In this document: piece after piece, positions 23,340 through 39,142 of the stretch
How positions within the stretch are numbered: the stretch's first letter is position 1
How the letters are laid out: every line of letters starts with the position of its first letter
Source: Azolla pinnata
Taxonomy: Eukaryota > Streptophyta > Polypodiopsida > Salviniales > Salviniaceae
Reading direction: 5' to 3'
DNA length: 41,604 nucleotides
Assembly: GCA_037176905.1 (NCBI GenBank)
Contig: JBBBWG010031353.1
Location: 2,822-44,425 of the forward strand
Position numbers and translations under genes: made by a program
The notes under the pieces: model-generated
Databases searched by the model: none
What the model saw: only the letters and a program-made list of their open reading frames with translations
Told to the model about the DNA's origin: nothing

Positions 23340-23760
23340 GATGTGGCATGTCTAGCACACAAAATACGAGATGAGCTCCATGTGGTGCAGGTTATGGTGC
23401 TGTATGGTGAAATTGCAGTTTTTTTGCAGAATTGGGGCGATGTTGGAATGCTTGCTACGATGTGGGCAATATGCGAAATGCTGTCATATTGTGGCATGTG
23501 TAATACAAAATAGGGGATGAGCTCCATGTTATGGAGCTATATGGTGAAATTGCAGTTCTTTGCAGAATTGGGGCGATGTTGGTATATGCTTGCTATGATG
23601 TGGGGCAATATGCGGAATGCTGTCATCTGTGGCATGTGTAATACAAAATAGGGGATGAACTCCATGTTACGGTGCTATATGGTGAAATTGCAGTTTTTGC
23701 AGAACTGGGGCGATGCTGGAATGCTTGCTATGAATGTGGGCAATATCCACAGTGCTTCTT
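23340..23760. repeat. Three-copy tandem repeat, unit about 138-146 bp
   Basis: Copies start near 23370, 23516 and 23654 with GATGAGCTCCATG or GATGAACTCCATG. Each contains TATGGTGAAATTGCAGTT, then CAGAATTGGGGCGATG, then GCTTGCTA and TGTGGGCAATAT. Divergence between copies is modest. It lies downstream of SECE1 and may be partly in its 3' UTR. Confidence 0.92.
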
Positions 23761-24109
23761 TGTTGTGAGTATACACGTACTCTTCTGTTGCATGTATGTG
23801 TTATGGCATGTGGGATGTGTCTGTCTGTGGTATGTGCAACATGCAATATACCTGGTATGATGAATGCACGAGGAACTTGAAAAATGAGAGACTATGTGAT
23901 ATGCCAAGTAACAAGCATGGTATGCATGCATGAGGGATGATGCTACGTATGTGGTAGTGTGCAATATGTGCAATGTGGTATGTATCTGGTGGTGTGAGCA
24001 GTGGCTTTCCTATGTTTGTGCTTAATTTGCTGGTCTGATGAGCAGGGATTGACAATGCATGCATGCACATACACCAGCCACTGATCTCAAACACCAGTTG
24101 TAATAACAT

Positions 24110-24545
24110 CATAGCTTTGAAATCATGGAGCTATTATCATTGTAATCGAAGAAGCTATTTTGCCAGTTTCTGATCAGCAAGTTCATGGGATCTATGAAGC
24201 AGAAAGAGGTAAAACACTTGGGTGAATCGGCATTCATGGGATCTATGAAGCAGAAAGAGGTAAAACACTTGATGATCGGGGGAATCTGGATGACCTCGAT
24301 GATTTGAAATCGTGGAGCTATCCTCATTGTAATGGAAGAAAAGCTATTATGCCAGTTTCTGATGGGCGAGTTATTGTTTTGAGTGACATGACATCCATGA
24401 ATCTGCTCTGAAGAAAAGAGGTAAAACACTTGAGAAAGAAAAGGTTGATGATCTCGGAAGGATTCGGATGACCTACCAAAGCTTTTGGATGTTGCTTCAA
24501 ATGATTCGGCATTTGGATTATATGAATCGCTCAAGAGCCGTGGCA
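24110..24545. repeat. Nested tandem duplications, units about 49 and 187 bp
   Basis: TTGAAATCATGGAGCTATTA (24117) recurs as TTGAAATCGTGGAGCTATCC (24304), each followed by CATTGTAATSGAAGAA and GCCAGTTTCTGAT. Inside the first copy, TTCATGGGATCTATGAAGCA plus GAAAGAGGTAAAACACTTG is itself doubled at a spacing of about 49 bp, and a weaker third copy of GAGGTAAAACACTTG occurs at 24418. No intact protein frame spans the repeats. Confidence 0.88.
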
Positions 24546-25887
24546 ATTAGAGACTAGCAAATTAGAGATTTATCCTCTTTGTATGTCGATGTTCGGAGGT
24601 GAACAAGCTGCTTTCCACCAAAATAGAGTTATTTCTCTGTTAAAACCCTGAGTTTAAGACTTTCTGTGCCTCAAAGTCGTCCAAATTATTAATGACATTT
24701 TGCTTCCCCGATTGTAAGGTTGGAATGACAAAGGGTGACCCCATCACCCACCTCACCATTTTTTTTCAACAGGTCTATTCTTTCATTAGTTGTGAAGAGA
24801 ACTTTGCAAACATTATGAAGTGTTTGATCGACAAACACTGGTTGTATCAGATTCCAATACCAGATTTTCTAAACTTCAAAACTCTGGAACTTGTATACTT
24901 TGAGGCATCCCAAGTGAAATTAGATCAAAGGTCCATGGAATTTGACACCTTAGACTCGATCTGACAAAATGGCATAAGATATATCCAATACCAACAAGCC
25001 CAAGTCTGATACATACCTCATCAGAAAAAGCGTACAAATGCCTTCAATAAAGCGTATAAAACTTAACATTTCCACCCAAGATGACCACTTTTGGGTTCTT
25101 TGTTCTTTCCTAGATTATTTGTAGGCATGTCCACATCTTATTCATGGTGTAGTAGTATTCTGCAGTAGACACAGACCTAAAACTTCTAACAATACAGAGT
25201 AAATTAGGAAGCGATTCAGGGTCAAGGGTGAAATGGGGAGGCCCAAACCAAACCGCTAAATTGTTTTTGAATCATAGTTTGAGCCACTCACCAACTGTTG
25301 AAAATATTTCTTACATGACAATGGAGAAATTTGATGGAATATAGCTTTCTGGTTTATATGGGCATCAATTAAGGCCTGATGAAATCATTCCAAATTTCAA
25401 ATTCCACCAGCTTCATGTTAGCTCAACCTTACATTTCCAGGGAGGATTTCGGTCATCTTCCCGAATATCATCTTAGTCAATCAACACCACAATCCTACTT
25501 TCAATTATGCCGAAAACTGTTACATGTGATAAGTCTGCTATGTCAATCTCTAATCCTCAATCGAATACGGAAGCTCATAGCAATTGAACTGTACAGAACT
25601 TTGTCAGCGCTTCAAGTTTTGAAGCTTTTCGATTGACAAAAGGGTCCCTTAGAAAGAAAGAGAAAAAGGTTTTCCAAAGCGTACAGAAAAATAGTTGTGC
25701 CCTGCACAGGATGCATTAGCCTAACCATATAATTCAATCCACGCACCAATCACCGTGAACCTCCATATTCAGGTTAATGTGGGTCAGTTCAAATACTCTA
25801 AACGATAAACTTCCTCAAGAACCCTTTGTATGCACATGGTTTAAAAAAAAGAGAAATCATCTCTTGCAGTATGTTTAGTGGAGAAAA
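24546..25887. other. Intergenic region between SECE1 and the KH gene
   Basis: No gene supported. Short forward frames at 24692-24964 and 25379-25636 have no recognisable domain. The right end next to 25888 should include the 3' UTR of the KH gene on the - strand. Confidence 0.6.
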
Positions 25888-28800
25888 TCAATAGCCATAG
25901 GAACCAGAATAACTTGATCCATAGCCAGAGGAAATCGTGCCACCTGCTCCAGATGGATACATACTCTGAGAACTGTAGGAACCGTATGAGGATTCGAGGG
26001 GGGTGTATGATGAGACTGGTCCCGCCATTGAACTCTGCAGCATTAATTTGAACACCAGAAATCATGAATTGAACTGTTGCACCAGCTACTACTAGTTCAA
26101 TTGTAAAAGCTATAGATTTACATCACAGATTTGTCACAACATTGACCTATGTGGGCAATTTCCCCCAATCTGTATTCTATATCTGTCTACCTATCTACCT
26201 ATCTACTTATCTATTTATTTTATCTATCTATCTATCTATCTATCTATATATATATATATATATATAATGAAAGATAAGCAACTTAGATAATAAAAAAATT
26301 ACCTGGATTAATTGTTGGGCTGTTTGCACTTGGGTAGCAGTTCCATGAATCTCAACGGTCATCTCACCATGAACACCCCTAGTTTCCTGGATTGTAATTG
26401 TTGCCCCACTGGTCCGGCGCATATAGCTAATGTTAGCACCAGCTGTTCCAATGATTGAATCGGCATATGATAATGGTATCTGCATCTTTTGTGTCACCTG
26501 CCATAACAAATCAGACCAACACACAAACAAAGAGAGGATGAGAGGCAGAAACTTTCCGCTTTTAACCTTTGTTTTGCTATTATTGCATCATGGAATCAGG
26601 TAAAACAACTCCACAACCCATCTTATCTTTATAGAAACATGAATCAACATTGTAGTGCTAGAAAGTGTTGAGTGGAATAAAACCTGCGTGATTATCGGGA
26701 GAGGGGGAGGCATGGCAATTTGTGAGCTCACACCTCCAACACCTGGGTCCCTACCATATATGGAAAGACCATGATGCACCGGGGGTTCAAAAGCTTCAGA
26801 AGATTGATAGTAACTCTCATGTTGATATGATGATGTGTTGTAGTTTGCACCAACACTAGTACTTGGGTAAGCAGTTGCTGAGCTGGGACCCCAAGATCCT
26901 TGTGACACTGCTTGTTGATGACTTTGCGCTTGGATTGACTTCTGCATATTTATAACAGGTCAACAATGTATGTTATCGCATTTAAGTTGTGTCTCATACC
27001 CTTCCACATGTTTAGAAAAACTCAGACTTGCTACTTACATTGATCTCAAACATTGGCAAAATTGAACGGTCCACAAGAAACTTGCGTAGGTGGGAAATCA
27101 CCATTTCCATTGCTTTCAATACCTTCCCTACCTCCCCCTGAATTTCCACAACTCTGTCGTCAGGTAGTGCATATGAAGGAACCTCCTCTGCAACACCATC
27201 AATACCACATTTAGAGAAGCTTTCAATTGCTACTTCTAACATACAGAGGAAAAAACATAACAGGAAAACGTAAACAGGTTTCATGCTATCTCAAATGTCA
27301 GAGGGGCTGTGTTTCCTTATCTAAGTAGTACCCCGTTTTGGGAAAACTTCTTTTTAATCATTTATTTGATCAGAATCCTGCTATACTCTGGAACATCTAG
27401 AAATGTTATTATAGAAATGTGACATTCTCATCTCTAGTTTTAACTACATCTCATGTTGTTGATTTCATGATAAAATGCACATAAAAAGTTTTTGAAAAGT
27501 GCTATTCGAAAATAAAAAAGGGTTGCTCAAATATAAACAGGTGAATTATAATTGAAAAAGTTGCTAAATAATCAGGCCATGAACAGATTTTGAAATCAAA
27601 GCATTATAGCCTGTAGGATAGTTTTCAAAATAACCTCAAAAATGTTGTGCAATCTTTTAAATATTTCCAAACGCTGTGTAAATATAACCTTGACACAATC
27701 AAACAAAGATTTAAAGCAATAATTACCAGTGTCCATATGATTAATCATTACCAAGAGCCACAAAAGACTATGGACATGCACCCGTGATAAGTTCTTAGAA
27801 ATCATTCATGGTGCTGGGCACACATCAAACACTCCAGAAACATTCTAATCCATAAGCTTTGTGTTATCATCTCTTAACACATGCTCTCTTCAACTAAAAC
27901 TAGAAAAAAAAATCTACTCACACTTGCTATATAATAGAGCAATCATCCCACCTACTACTATCACCCTTGCACACGGCAACCATCATTTTCACATTTAGAG
28001 ATAATTCTCCAATTTTCCCTCTAGACAAAGTTCCTGAAGACCCTCTACATATGATTACATTCTTTATTAAATAGCACTAAACAATTCCCTCTTTTTATTC
28101 CAATATCTTCCCTTTGTACTGAAAGGAGGCCTCTACAAAGTGCATAATTGTTTGATAATTCAAGAAAGAACAAATGAAAACCTCAAAATATAGTTTATAG
28201 AGAAAAAACAAATGTGAAAAGATTGTGTTAGATTGACTCTTACCGACAGATAAGACACGTACATTAGCACCAGCTGTGTCCTGGATAACCTTAATGGTGG
28301 CCCCTTGCCTTCCAATGAGGTTTCCAGCCTGTGTTGCTGCTACCAAAAGCTTTGATGAAACAACTGTCGATGGGGGATGTGTGACCGTACCCTCACCTTC
28401 AATTTCTGAGCCCTCAATGATGCGCCTGTGGACTTTTAGAATTCCATCCATGGCAGGGGAAATTGCTGCCTCAGGTTCATCTCTTGCTGAAACCATGACC
28501 TATGTCATGGAAAAAGGAAGCATTTTCTATAACTTGAAACTTAAGAATAGGAAAGAAGGTGCACAACTCTTTAATTCAATGGTGTGCCCTAATATACTTC
28601 AACAAGCTATAAGCCACAAAATTATTAAATTTATTTATCAACATCTTCGATGGCAATTTAAAACATAACAGATTTGAAACCATGGCAAAATTCGAGAAAC
28701 CAATCAACATGAAATGCTATAACCAAAAGGATAAAATGGCTTAGAAGACCGAAAATGAGATCGGTTCACCAACACAACCATTGGATGAGACACAAATGTT

Positions 28801-29953
28801 CCTCATGGCTAACCAAAAGTTGTTCCCACTCTCAGCCAAGGGGATTCATGTGTGAATGTGGCAACATCGATATACCAAACGTGGGAACAATGGAGGCTCA
28901 TGTTTCACATATTACACTACTGCACACGTTTTTCTCAATTGCAACATTCATTGGTAAACTTGATTAATGACCAGAATCACTGCTGCATTCCAAGATTACC
29001 ATGTAAACATGTTTCGCTTTTAATTCATGTGTATGGATAACATAAGCCCTTTCTCTCTCTGTATCCAAGAAACAGGGATAGGAACTGTTGGGATTCTCTC
29101 CCCACTCATTGGACATGCTTTTATATAGCTGCTTGCATGATGCAAGCTATTCTGCATGTCCAGCCCTGCCCCAATGGCCCCATGACATTTCTGGTCATAA
29201 AAGTTCAAATTTTCAATTTTCAATGCCCCTGATGTATAGCAAATAACAGCCAAAACAAGAGCCTGATGAATTGGAAGATCCTACAATTCTATTACAGCAA
29301 ACAAAAGGAACCAGTGTGGCCAGCTAAATCTAAACAAGAATGTGATGTATCCACTTACAACAGCAATTGCTCACATGAAAAACAAATACGTATCAGTTAC
29401 GACTTATTTCAGTAGGAAATGGGTCTGAACAAAGAGTAATTTAGCTCAAACAGTGGCTCAATCATTGAGACCACACACAGCAAGATGTATGTCAAGAGAA
29501 CCTATCTTCTGTCCCTGCTAGTCCACATGGATGTAATCATTGCAATGCCCGTTCTTGAAAGACTCACTTTCATAAGATAAGCCATGTGCATGCACAAGCA
29601 TAACATATGATAAGAATCATGCAAGAAGATTAGGTAATCAAAGCAAAACATACCACTCTTTCAGGTGTACCCGGAAGACCATCTAGAATCTTGATCCGAG
29701 ATCTTGTTTCCTCGCACATTTTCTTCACTATCTCACCCTTCCTTCCAATGATGCTGCCCACTTTATGTGTAGGCACTATAAGTCTGAAGACATTATCTCC
29801 AGGCCAACCTGGCCACTTCTTATCATCAACTGAATTTGGCTCCTCTTCACGGGCCCTCTTTTGCCCAGGGACTGGAGCATTTGACGCAACTGTATCTTGA
29901 CTTTCTGGGACTGACCCCCCCATCGTTGCCGTACTCCCCGGCGTCACCTCCAT
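25888..29953 (-). CDS. PEP: Three-KH-domain RNA-binding protein, PEPPER/FLK type, 434 aa, six exons
   Basis: Nuclear poly(C)-binding-like RNA regulator; in Arabidopsis, PEPPER and FLK act on FLC transcripts and flowering. Exons in transcript order: 29953-29654, 28499-28244, 27187-27039, 26941-26684, 26497-26303, 26034-25888, all in phase with GT-AG introns. KH1 starts near residue 53 ([15 protein letters not shown]) with GXXG loop GRKG at 70-73. KH2 has GRQG at 163-166 followed by [14 protein letters not shown]3 has GTAG at 338-341 followed by [15 protein letters not shown] Gln/Ser/Tyr-rich linker separates KH2 from KH3, and the tail (387-434) is Ser/Tyr/Gly-rich, ending in YSGSYGY. A KRAREEE patch near residue 32 may be a nuclear signal. 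Length and order match PEPPER homologues as I remember them. Start 29953 is directly preceded by TTAG, so a leader intron ending at the ATG is possible. Confidence 0.94.
26176..26267. repeat. (TCTA)n and (TA)n microsatellite in a KH-gene intron
   Basis: CTATC and TCTA words run into a pure TCTA tract and then a TA run of about 11 units, within the intron between exons 6 and 5 (26035-26302). It ends about 35 bp from the splice donor of exon 5. Confidence 0.93.
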
Positions 29954-31047
29954 CTAATCGTTTCACAATGGGATAAAAATTAGACCATATAGCTTAAATA
30001 TCAGAGAGATCATCTCTTGACGTGGCACATGCGCATACCCCATGGATGCTCGAAGCATATATAAAATTGATATCATTTCACTATGGCCCATCAACTCATT
30101 ACACAATACACACATTTGACACTGTATCATCATCCATGGAACACCATGCACTATTCTTAATATTTACTATTATTTCACATGAATTGTCCACCCATAGAAG
30201 GTCTTTAATCTGACCATCTTTACGTAGAACATTTTCAGAAACAAAAGAAGGCTAAATTCAAATAAAAGAAAACAGAGACCATAACACCAAATGATATAAA
30301 TTTTATGAAAGTCACACAAGGCAGGGTGGCAACGTGGAACCCAGATCAATAGTATTAACATATAAACGCTTAAAAATATAGATAGACACGTATAAGCATG
30401 CATATCCAAAGCTATAGAATTGTATACCCATGTCATATATACACAGATATGCACATACACAAACATACAGATGCATACTGTGCACATACACAAACATACA
30501 GATGCATACTATGCACATACACAGACATGCAAACGCATACTGTGCATATAAACAGACATACAAATGCATACTGTGCACATAAACAGTGCACGACATACAA
30601 ATTCATACCCTGCACATACACAGACATACACGTGTATACCCATTTCATATATCTGCATATATACATACACATACACACACAGAGACATGCATAGACGTGC
30701 ATAAACGCAAGCATACTCACATACACATACACAAAACACATTACACATAGGTAGCCGCATAAAGAAGCGCAGGAACGCATGAAAAAGAGGCGTACACACC
30801 TGCTGCCCGGTGTGATGCTTCTGGGTTTGGGGATGCAACCGGTCTTGGGCTGAGGAAGGAGAGCAAGAGGGAGAGCTTCAGCAGCAGCAGCCAGCGTTCG
30901 GTGCAGAGTATCACGGCACAGAGCAGAGAACCATAGCTGTGTGCAGAGAAACAAGAAAGGGGCCCGTTTCACACCTGACGTCCGGACACTTCTTCTTCTT
31001 CATCATCTTCATCATCATCTTCTTCTTCTTCTTCTTCTTCTTCTTCT
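29954..31047 (-). promoter_or_regulatory. Leader and promoter region of the KH gene
   Basis: On the - strand GGGCAGCAG|GTGTGT (exon end 30800, intron from 30799) is a good splice donor, and AG lies directly before the ATG at 29953. A leader intron of 846 bp is therefore plausible, though the acceptor has a weak pyrimidine tract. The presumed leader exon, about 30801-30980, is GC-richer than its surroundings. A TCTTCT tract follows at about 30988-31048. Transcription start unknown. Confidence 0.45.
30450..30643. repeat. 31-bp minisatellite, about six copies
   Basis: The unit is TGCACATACACAAACATACA followed by GATGCATACTG. Copies begin at 30450 and 30481 and continue with more variation to about 30643; the fifth is about 37 bp. 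ACATAC-rich sequence continues to about 30740. It lies in the presumed leader intron of the KH gene. Confidence 0.9.
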
Positions 31048-32901
31048 TTTGGAGAATTGACATAACACTCTACAATCTGTTCTGGTAAACACAGTGACCC
31101 ATTTCAGGTATTCACCATCACAAGCTCTGCTTTTAACACGATCACGAGGCGTATTGACTTTACTTTCACAACATTTGGTCTGTATAAACTCTGGGGGCAT
31201 GGCGACGAGATCTTGTAGTAGGAGCACCGTGATCCTGAACATGCTCGAAGAAGTGCAGATTTAACTAGCCCCGATGAAATCGGCAACACGCACATGCCTT
31301 GCCATCGTGACACATCGATGCATATACGTTGGCTCACGGCCGTATATATCCATCCCATTTCTCGACACAACAGCATGATGCCATTGTCTTGACTCGTCCG
31401 TCTCTTACATTGTTGACATAATGTACCTTCGTACCTCCATACATATAATACGCATCATGATAAAGATCGAAACATTTATATACATGAATCAGTAGAAATG
31501 AGATAGATCTCCTCCCAAATCCAACCACGAAGGAACCATGGCTTCAATCTGCTGCAATGCGTCCATACCTACCGATGCATCTCACCTAATGAGCGCTCTG
31601 CCAGCCAAGCTACATCCCTGTATATTGCGATGAAACAACAGAAAATCTTTTTCCCTCGTTCGACGTAATAAACCGAGTGGCATAATCATGAAAAGTAAAT
31701 AAGCTCAATTGTGACCAACGTTATCTATCTAAAGCTTGGTGCACGAGTTACTCAAAGCTAGAGCTTGAGCTCTATGCGAATGCTAAGTATTAATCCCCAA
31801 TCCCTTCGTATACTTATGTGTTCTACTATGGGTGTGGGTGTCGCTGATCAGACCAGTTTACGGTTTAAGGTTTAAGATTTAGGGTAGCTCAAATGGCATT
31901 TCAATGACAAAAGAATGCGATGATATTTCAATGTTTGAATTGATGGAGATGTAATGCACCTGTTGAAGTGTTGTCACATTTCTCATATATATTTTGATTA
32001 CACTTTTACCACCAAATCAGATCTCGTTGAGGTGGATTGTTTATAATCACAACACAATAAAATGTGCTGCTAGACCATCAATGGAAAGTACAAAACCAAC
32101 AATCGCTTTTGGTGACAATATTCAAATGCTTCCCGTGGCTCTACACCATCCATAAAACTGCGTAATTTTCCCACAATAAGACACCATCATCATCAAGGGA
32201 ACTCGGAACAAACTCCTAATTCATTGCCCTGAACACAAGTCCTTTTCTTGACTGATCAACTCTTATCATAGCACTGATTCCATATAGTTGGCAGGCATTC
32301 AACAGTGGCTTTTAGTCAAATAGCCACCATCAGGAAGAACATCATCGTACCTGACAGTTGCAGCCCTTGCCTATGCTGGATGCAACCAGCATTCATTAAA
32401 CAGTTCATCATCTACAGGAACAGACAAGTGTATGCTTTTGTATATACAAGAGCTAATTTCATAAAAACATAAGGAGAGCAAATGAAGGGAATAAGCTCTC
32501 AATCCATCAACCACCAATCGCCAGGATTCAAGCTTACTGATCACCTTACATAGTTTGTCAACATTCATATTGTGGGACCAAGTTCAAACTACATGAGCAT
32601 GCAATGCAACTAGTACAGCTAACGCAAACAGGAGAATCGTAGAAAAATATACATTCTAGCATACAATGGCTAGATTTGGCACGGTGTAAATGCATGTCCG
32701 CGCATAACAGCACACTACATCATCGCCATCAGATCAACTGCCAAAACTATCTTCAAATAACTATGTATTACTACAGGATATGCATGAAACAGAGATGCTA
32801 AATAAATAGAACTTCAATTATTGCAGTTCGCATTGAAGCTCGAAGAAAAGCATACTACATGCGATCATAACACCGCACTAGTGTTCTCCTTCCATGGTAA
32901 A
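31048..32901. other. Intergenic region between the KH and 14-3-3 genes
   Basis: No protein gene supported. It should contain the KH-gene promoter on the left and the 14-3-3 3' UTR on the right (both genes are on the - strand). A tRNA-Ala-like fragment lies at 31560-31618. Near 31862-31886 there is a short degenerate telomere-like patch (GGTTTAAGGTTTAAGATTTA). Confidence 0.6.
31560..31618 (-). pseudogene. tRNA-Ala-like fragment, probably a decayed tRNA or tRNA-derived element
   Basis: Read on the - strand from 31618 it starts GGGATGTAGCT, then GGCTGGCAGAGCGCTC, resembling the acceptor and D arm of plant tRNA-Ala. Further on, GCATCGGTAGGTATGG resembles the anticodon-arm 3' side and variable region, but about eight extra bases lie between. 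No proper T arm, B box or 3' acceptor strand follows. It would not make a functional tRNA. Confidence 0.35.
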
Positions 32902-36657
<3,756 letters not shown>

Positions 36658-36870
36658 GGCGACGGACCGGGGGCTCCGGGAGGAGGAAGCGGGAAGAGAG
36701 GAAGACGGGGAACGAAGCTGCGACAGGCGGAGAGCGTTTCTAGAGAAGACGGGAGCACGAAGCTGCCATTGGAGCTGTGGCAGAAACCCTAGCGTTCGCT
36801 GTGTGTTTTTCGTGGATAAGGGGGAGGGGAGCTGTTTCCCGTGTGAACGAACGAAACCTCTCTGTCAAAA

Positions 36871-36900
36871 CCCTAACCCTAACCCTAACCCTAACCCTAA
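36871..36900. promoter_or_regulatory. Telomere-type (CCCTAA)5 array in the 14-3-3 promoter or leader
   Basis: Five perfect CCCTAA units, reading TTAGGG in the direction of the 14-3-3 gene. Overlapping AACCCTAA words match the plant telo-box promoter element known from genes of the translation machinery and other growth-related genes. It lies about 215 bp upstream of the 14-3-3 ATG. A regulatory role is inference. Confidence 0.6.
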
Positions 36901-37984
36901 TCTTGAGAGTTAATAAAAGAAAACAAAAACCATGTCCAGGGTTAGAGGGGGATTAGGCACTAATCAGATGTGATTAGGAGCTGGAAATGATTAAGCTAAT
37001 CCCTCTCTAATCGTCGCGGATCAGACTACACTCTCTAGACAAATCCGTCCTTTCTTAACGATCCGATCCAGATCGACCGGGCGACGATCATCTTCCCGAT
37101 CTTTCGTGAACCGCCCAGCGCTTTCCCGATTGCGGCGATCTTCCCAGGTCTCGCTCGGCCGAGGTGCGCTTAAGAAAGCTGGATTCGAGCTTCCCTTGCG
37201 CTCTCCGACGATGCCATGGGGAATCGTACGAGGGAGCGATGCTCGTTCGAATCGTCGTCGAATCGCGTGATCCGATCGTGCAGAGCGTTATCCACGAAAG
37301 CTCTCGAGATGATCGGGGCTCAACAATCCGTTTGCGCTCTGTAAAACTTAGCCCCGGGCCCTAGCTCTGATTCGGATTCGTCTTGATTCAAATCCCAATC
37401 GATCTGAAATCGGAGGAAAATTTTTGGGTTCAGGCTTTGATCCACCGATTTTTTTTTTTGTTGACAAGGCCACAAGGGGGATCGATCGGGTTCTTCTAGC
37501 TGTCCCCCACCCCCTGTTCTGCTCGCGTCTGATGATGGTCCATATCAACCGATCACGCTTAGTTTTATCGGGCGTAGACTCGGAAGAGTCCGCTACGATT
37601 TTTTCAACGACATCTTGGGAGAATCAGCGAATTTCTGCGGCTCTTCTATTGTCTAACTAAGGTATGATCTATATATATCTCTCTCGATATACCATCAATC
37701 TGTTGAATAGTTAGTCAAATCCATTGTGGAAGGGGGGGGGGAGCAATGAATCAAAATCGACAGATATATATGTGTTGGATAGCTAGCCATCTGCAGCATA
37801 TTTGGAGATTTGGATCGAGCTCAGGTTCCGTCTGGCGATCGCTAGAAACGAAAACGCGGTGGGGATTTGGGAAGGGATTAATTTAGACATGATTTCGACT
37901 GTGTAAGAGCTCGATCGATGTGCAGTTTGGAATGGCGAGCTCGGTTGTTTTCCACTCTCCTCCTCCTCCTTCATCTACTACTAC

Positions 37985-38016
<32 letters not shown>

Positions 38017-39142
38017 CTTCTTCTTCTTCTTCTTCGTCGTCGGAGAAAACGCGGATATGGAGCGAAACGAACCCGAGCAAAGGGAATCGAAGCCCAAGGA
38101 AGGTGTCCTCGGAGAGACGCAGAACCGAGCAAGAACACAAGGACAATGAGGAAAGCCAGAGGGCGAACGTGTAAAGCTCGCGACAAATGCATAGGGCGCC
38201 TCAAAGCTGCATGTGAGGGGTAAGTGCCCAACAAAAATAAATTTGCACTTTGCTCTAAGCGGAGAGCGGAGAGCGGAGACGAGAGGGGATTAGATTAATC
38301 GAGGGGCTCGGTGTCAAATGCTCGATTCCTCGAAAGCACCGCCCGACGACGACGACCGATCTCTTTGAGCCAAAGGAAGAAGAGAAAAGAAGAATCATCT
38401 CGCGAGAAAACTCTTCACACTTTGGTTTTGGTTTTCGGTTTCGCGGATCCGAATTAGTGCGAGATCGGAAATTATGGAGCCGTTACTTAGTCCTCTTTGG
38501 CTTATCGATTCGGAGTTTCGAGCTCCGTTTAATTACCAAGATTGGATCTCTTTTCAAGATCGGATTTCGCGCTGATTACGTCATAACCTTTGATCGACCC
38601 CCCCGACGTAATTACCCGAGGTTAAGAGTCGCTAACAATTGAGGGTCTGGTCAAAATCGGGCGTTAAATCGACAACGGAACAACTTCTTTGAGAATGCTC
38701 CAGCTAATAATATACATTACAGCATAAGATCAGCAGCAATTACAGAACCCAAGCCCCGACCCGATCCCATCATCGGCCTCGTAGTCGACATCGCCGCCGT
38801 CGGGCGGGATCCAACTCACCACCACCTTTGCTTTGCTTTCCTTTTCATTTGTTTTTTTTTTTTTGTTTGTATTTTTTGGGCTTTCCATGTGTGTGGGAGC
38901 GCTCGCCCACTTGTTGTAATCTCGTCGGGTTTCGGGCGATCTCGGGCTGTTTTGGGTGTATGTGCCTCTTTCGATGATGCGGATAATCGAATCATGAATG
39001 AAGTGTGTTTGTTGTGTTAGAAAATAGTGCAAAGAGGAGGAGGAGGAGATAGTATTAGAGGAGCAAGCAGAAGAAGAAGAAGAAGAAGAAGAAGATCGAT
39101 CGATATATCGATGAACCGATTGAGGAGTAATGTGTGCGATCG
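36901..39142. other. Divergent upstream region and probable RSS3 leader
   Basis: No coding gene supported. The section 37020-37350 is rich in CG dinucleotides and in GATC and CGATC words, so it may be a shared promoter region. Sequence such as AACTAAG|GTATGATC (near 37660) could be a leader splice donor, but this is inference. A (TTC)n tract at about 37987-38036 and an (AAG)n tract at about 39069-39093 are present. Open frames through these tracts are Ser, Leu or Arg runs. Confidence 0.5.
37987..38036. repeat. (TTC)n tract
   Basis: About 16 TTC units, preceded by CTACTACTACTA and followed by GTCGTCGG. It lies in the presumed leader or promoter of the RSS3-like gene. Confidence 0.95.

Noticed and set aside
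22685-23527. 280-residue - strand frame over SECE1
   Set aside because: Antisense of the SecE coding region; the + strand has the SecE signature.
24692-25636. Short + strand frames at 24692-24964 and 25379-25636
   Set aside because: No domain, no conserved motif and no splice structure; likely chance frames in AT-rich DNA.
30312-30972. Cys/Met/Val-rich - strand frames upstream of the KH gene
   Set aside because: They translate the 31-bp ACATAC minisatellite; no independent support.
37918-38223. Overlapping frames with Leu, Ser or Arg runs
   Set aside because: Produced by the (TTC)n tract upstream of RSS3; no conserved sequence outside the run.
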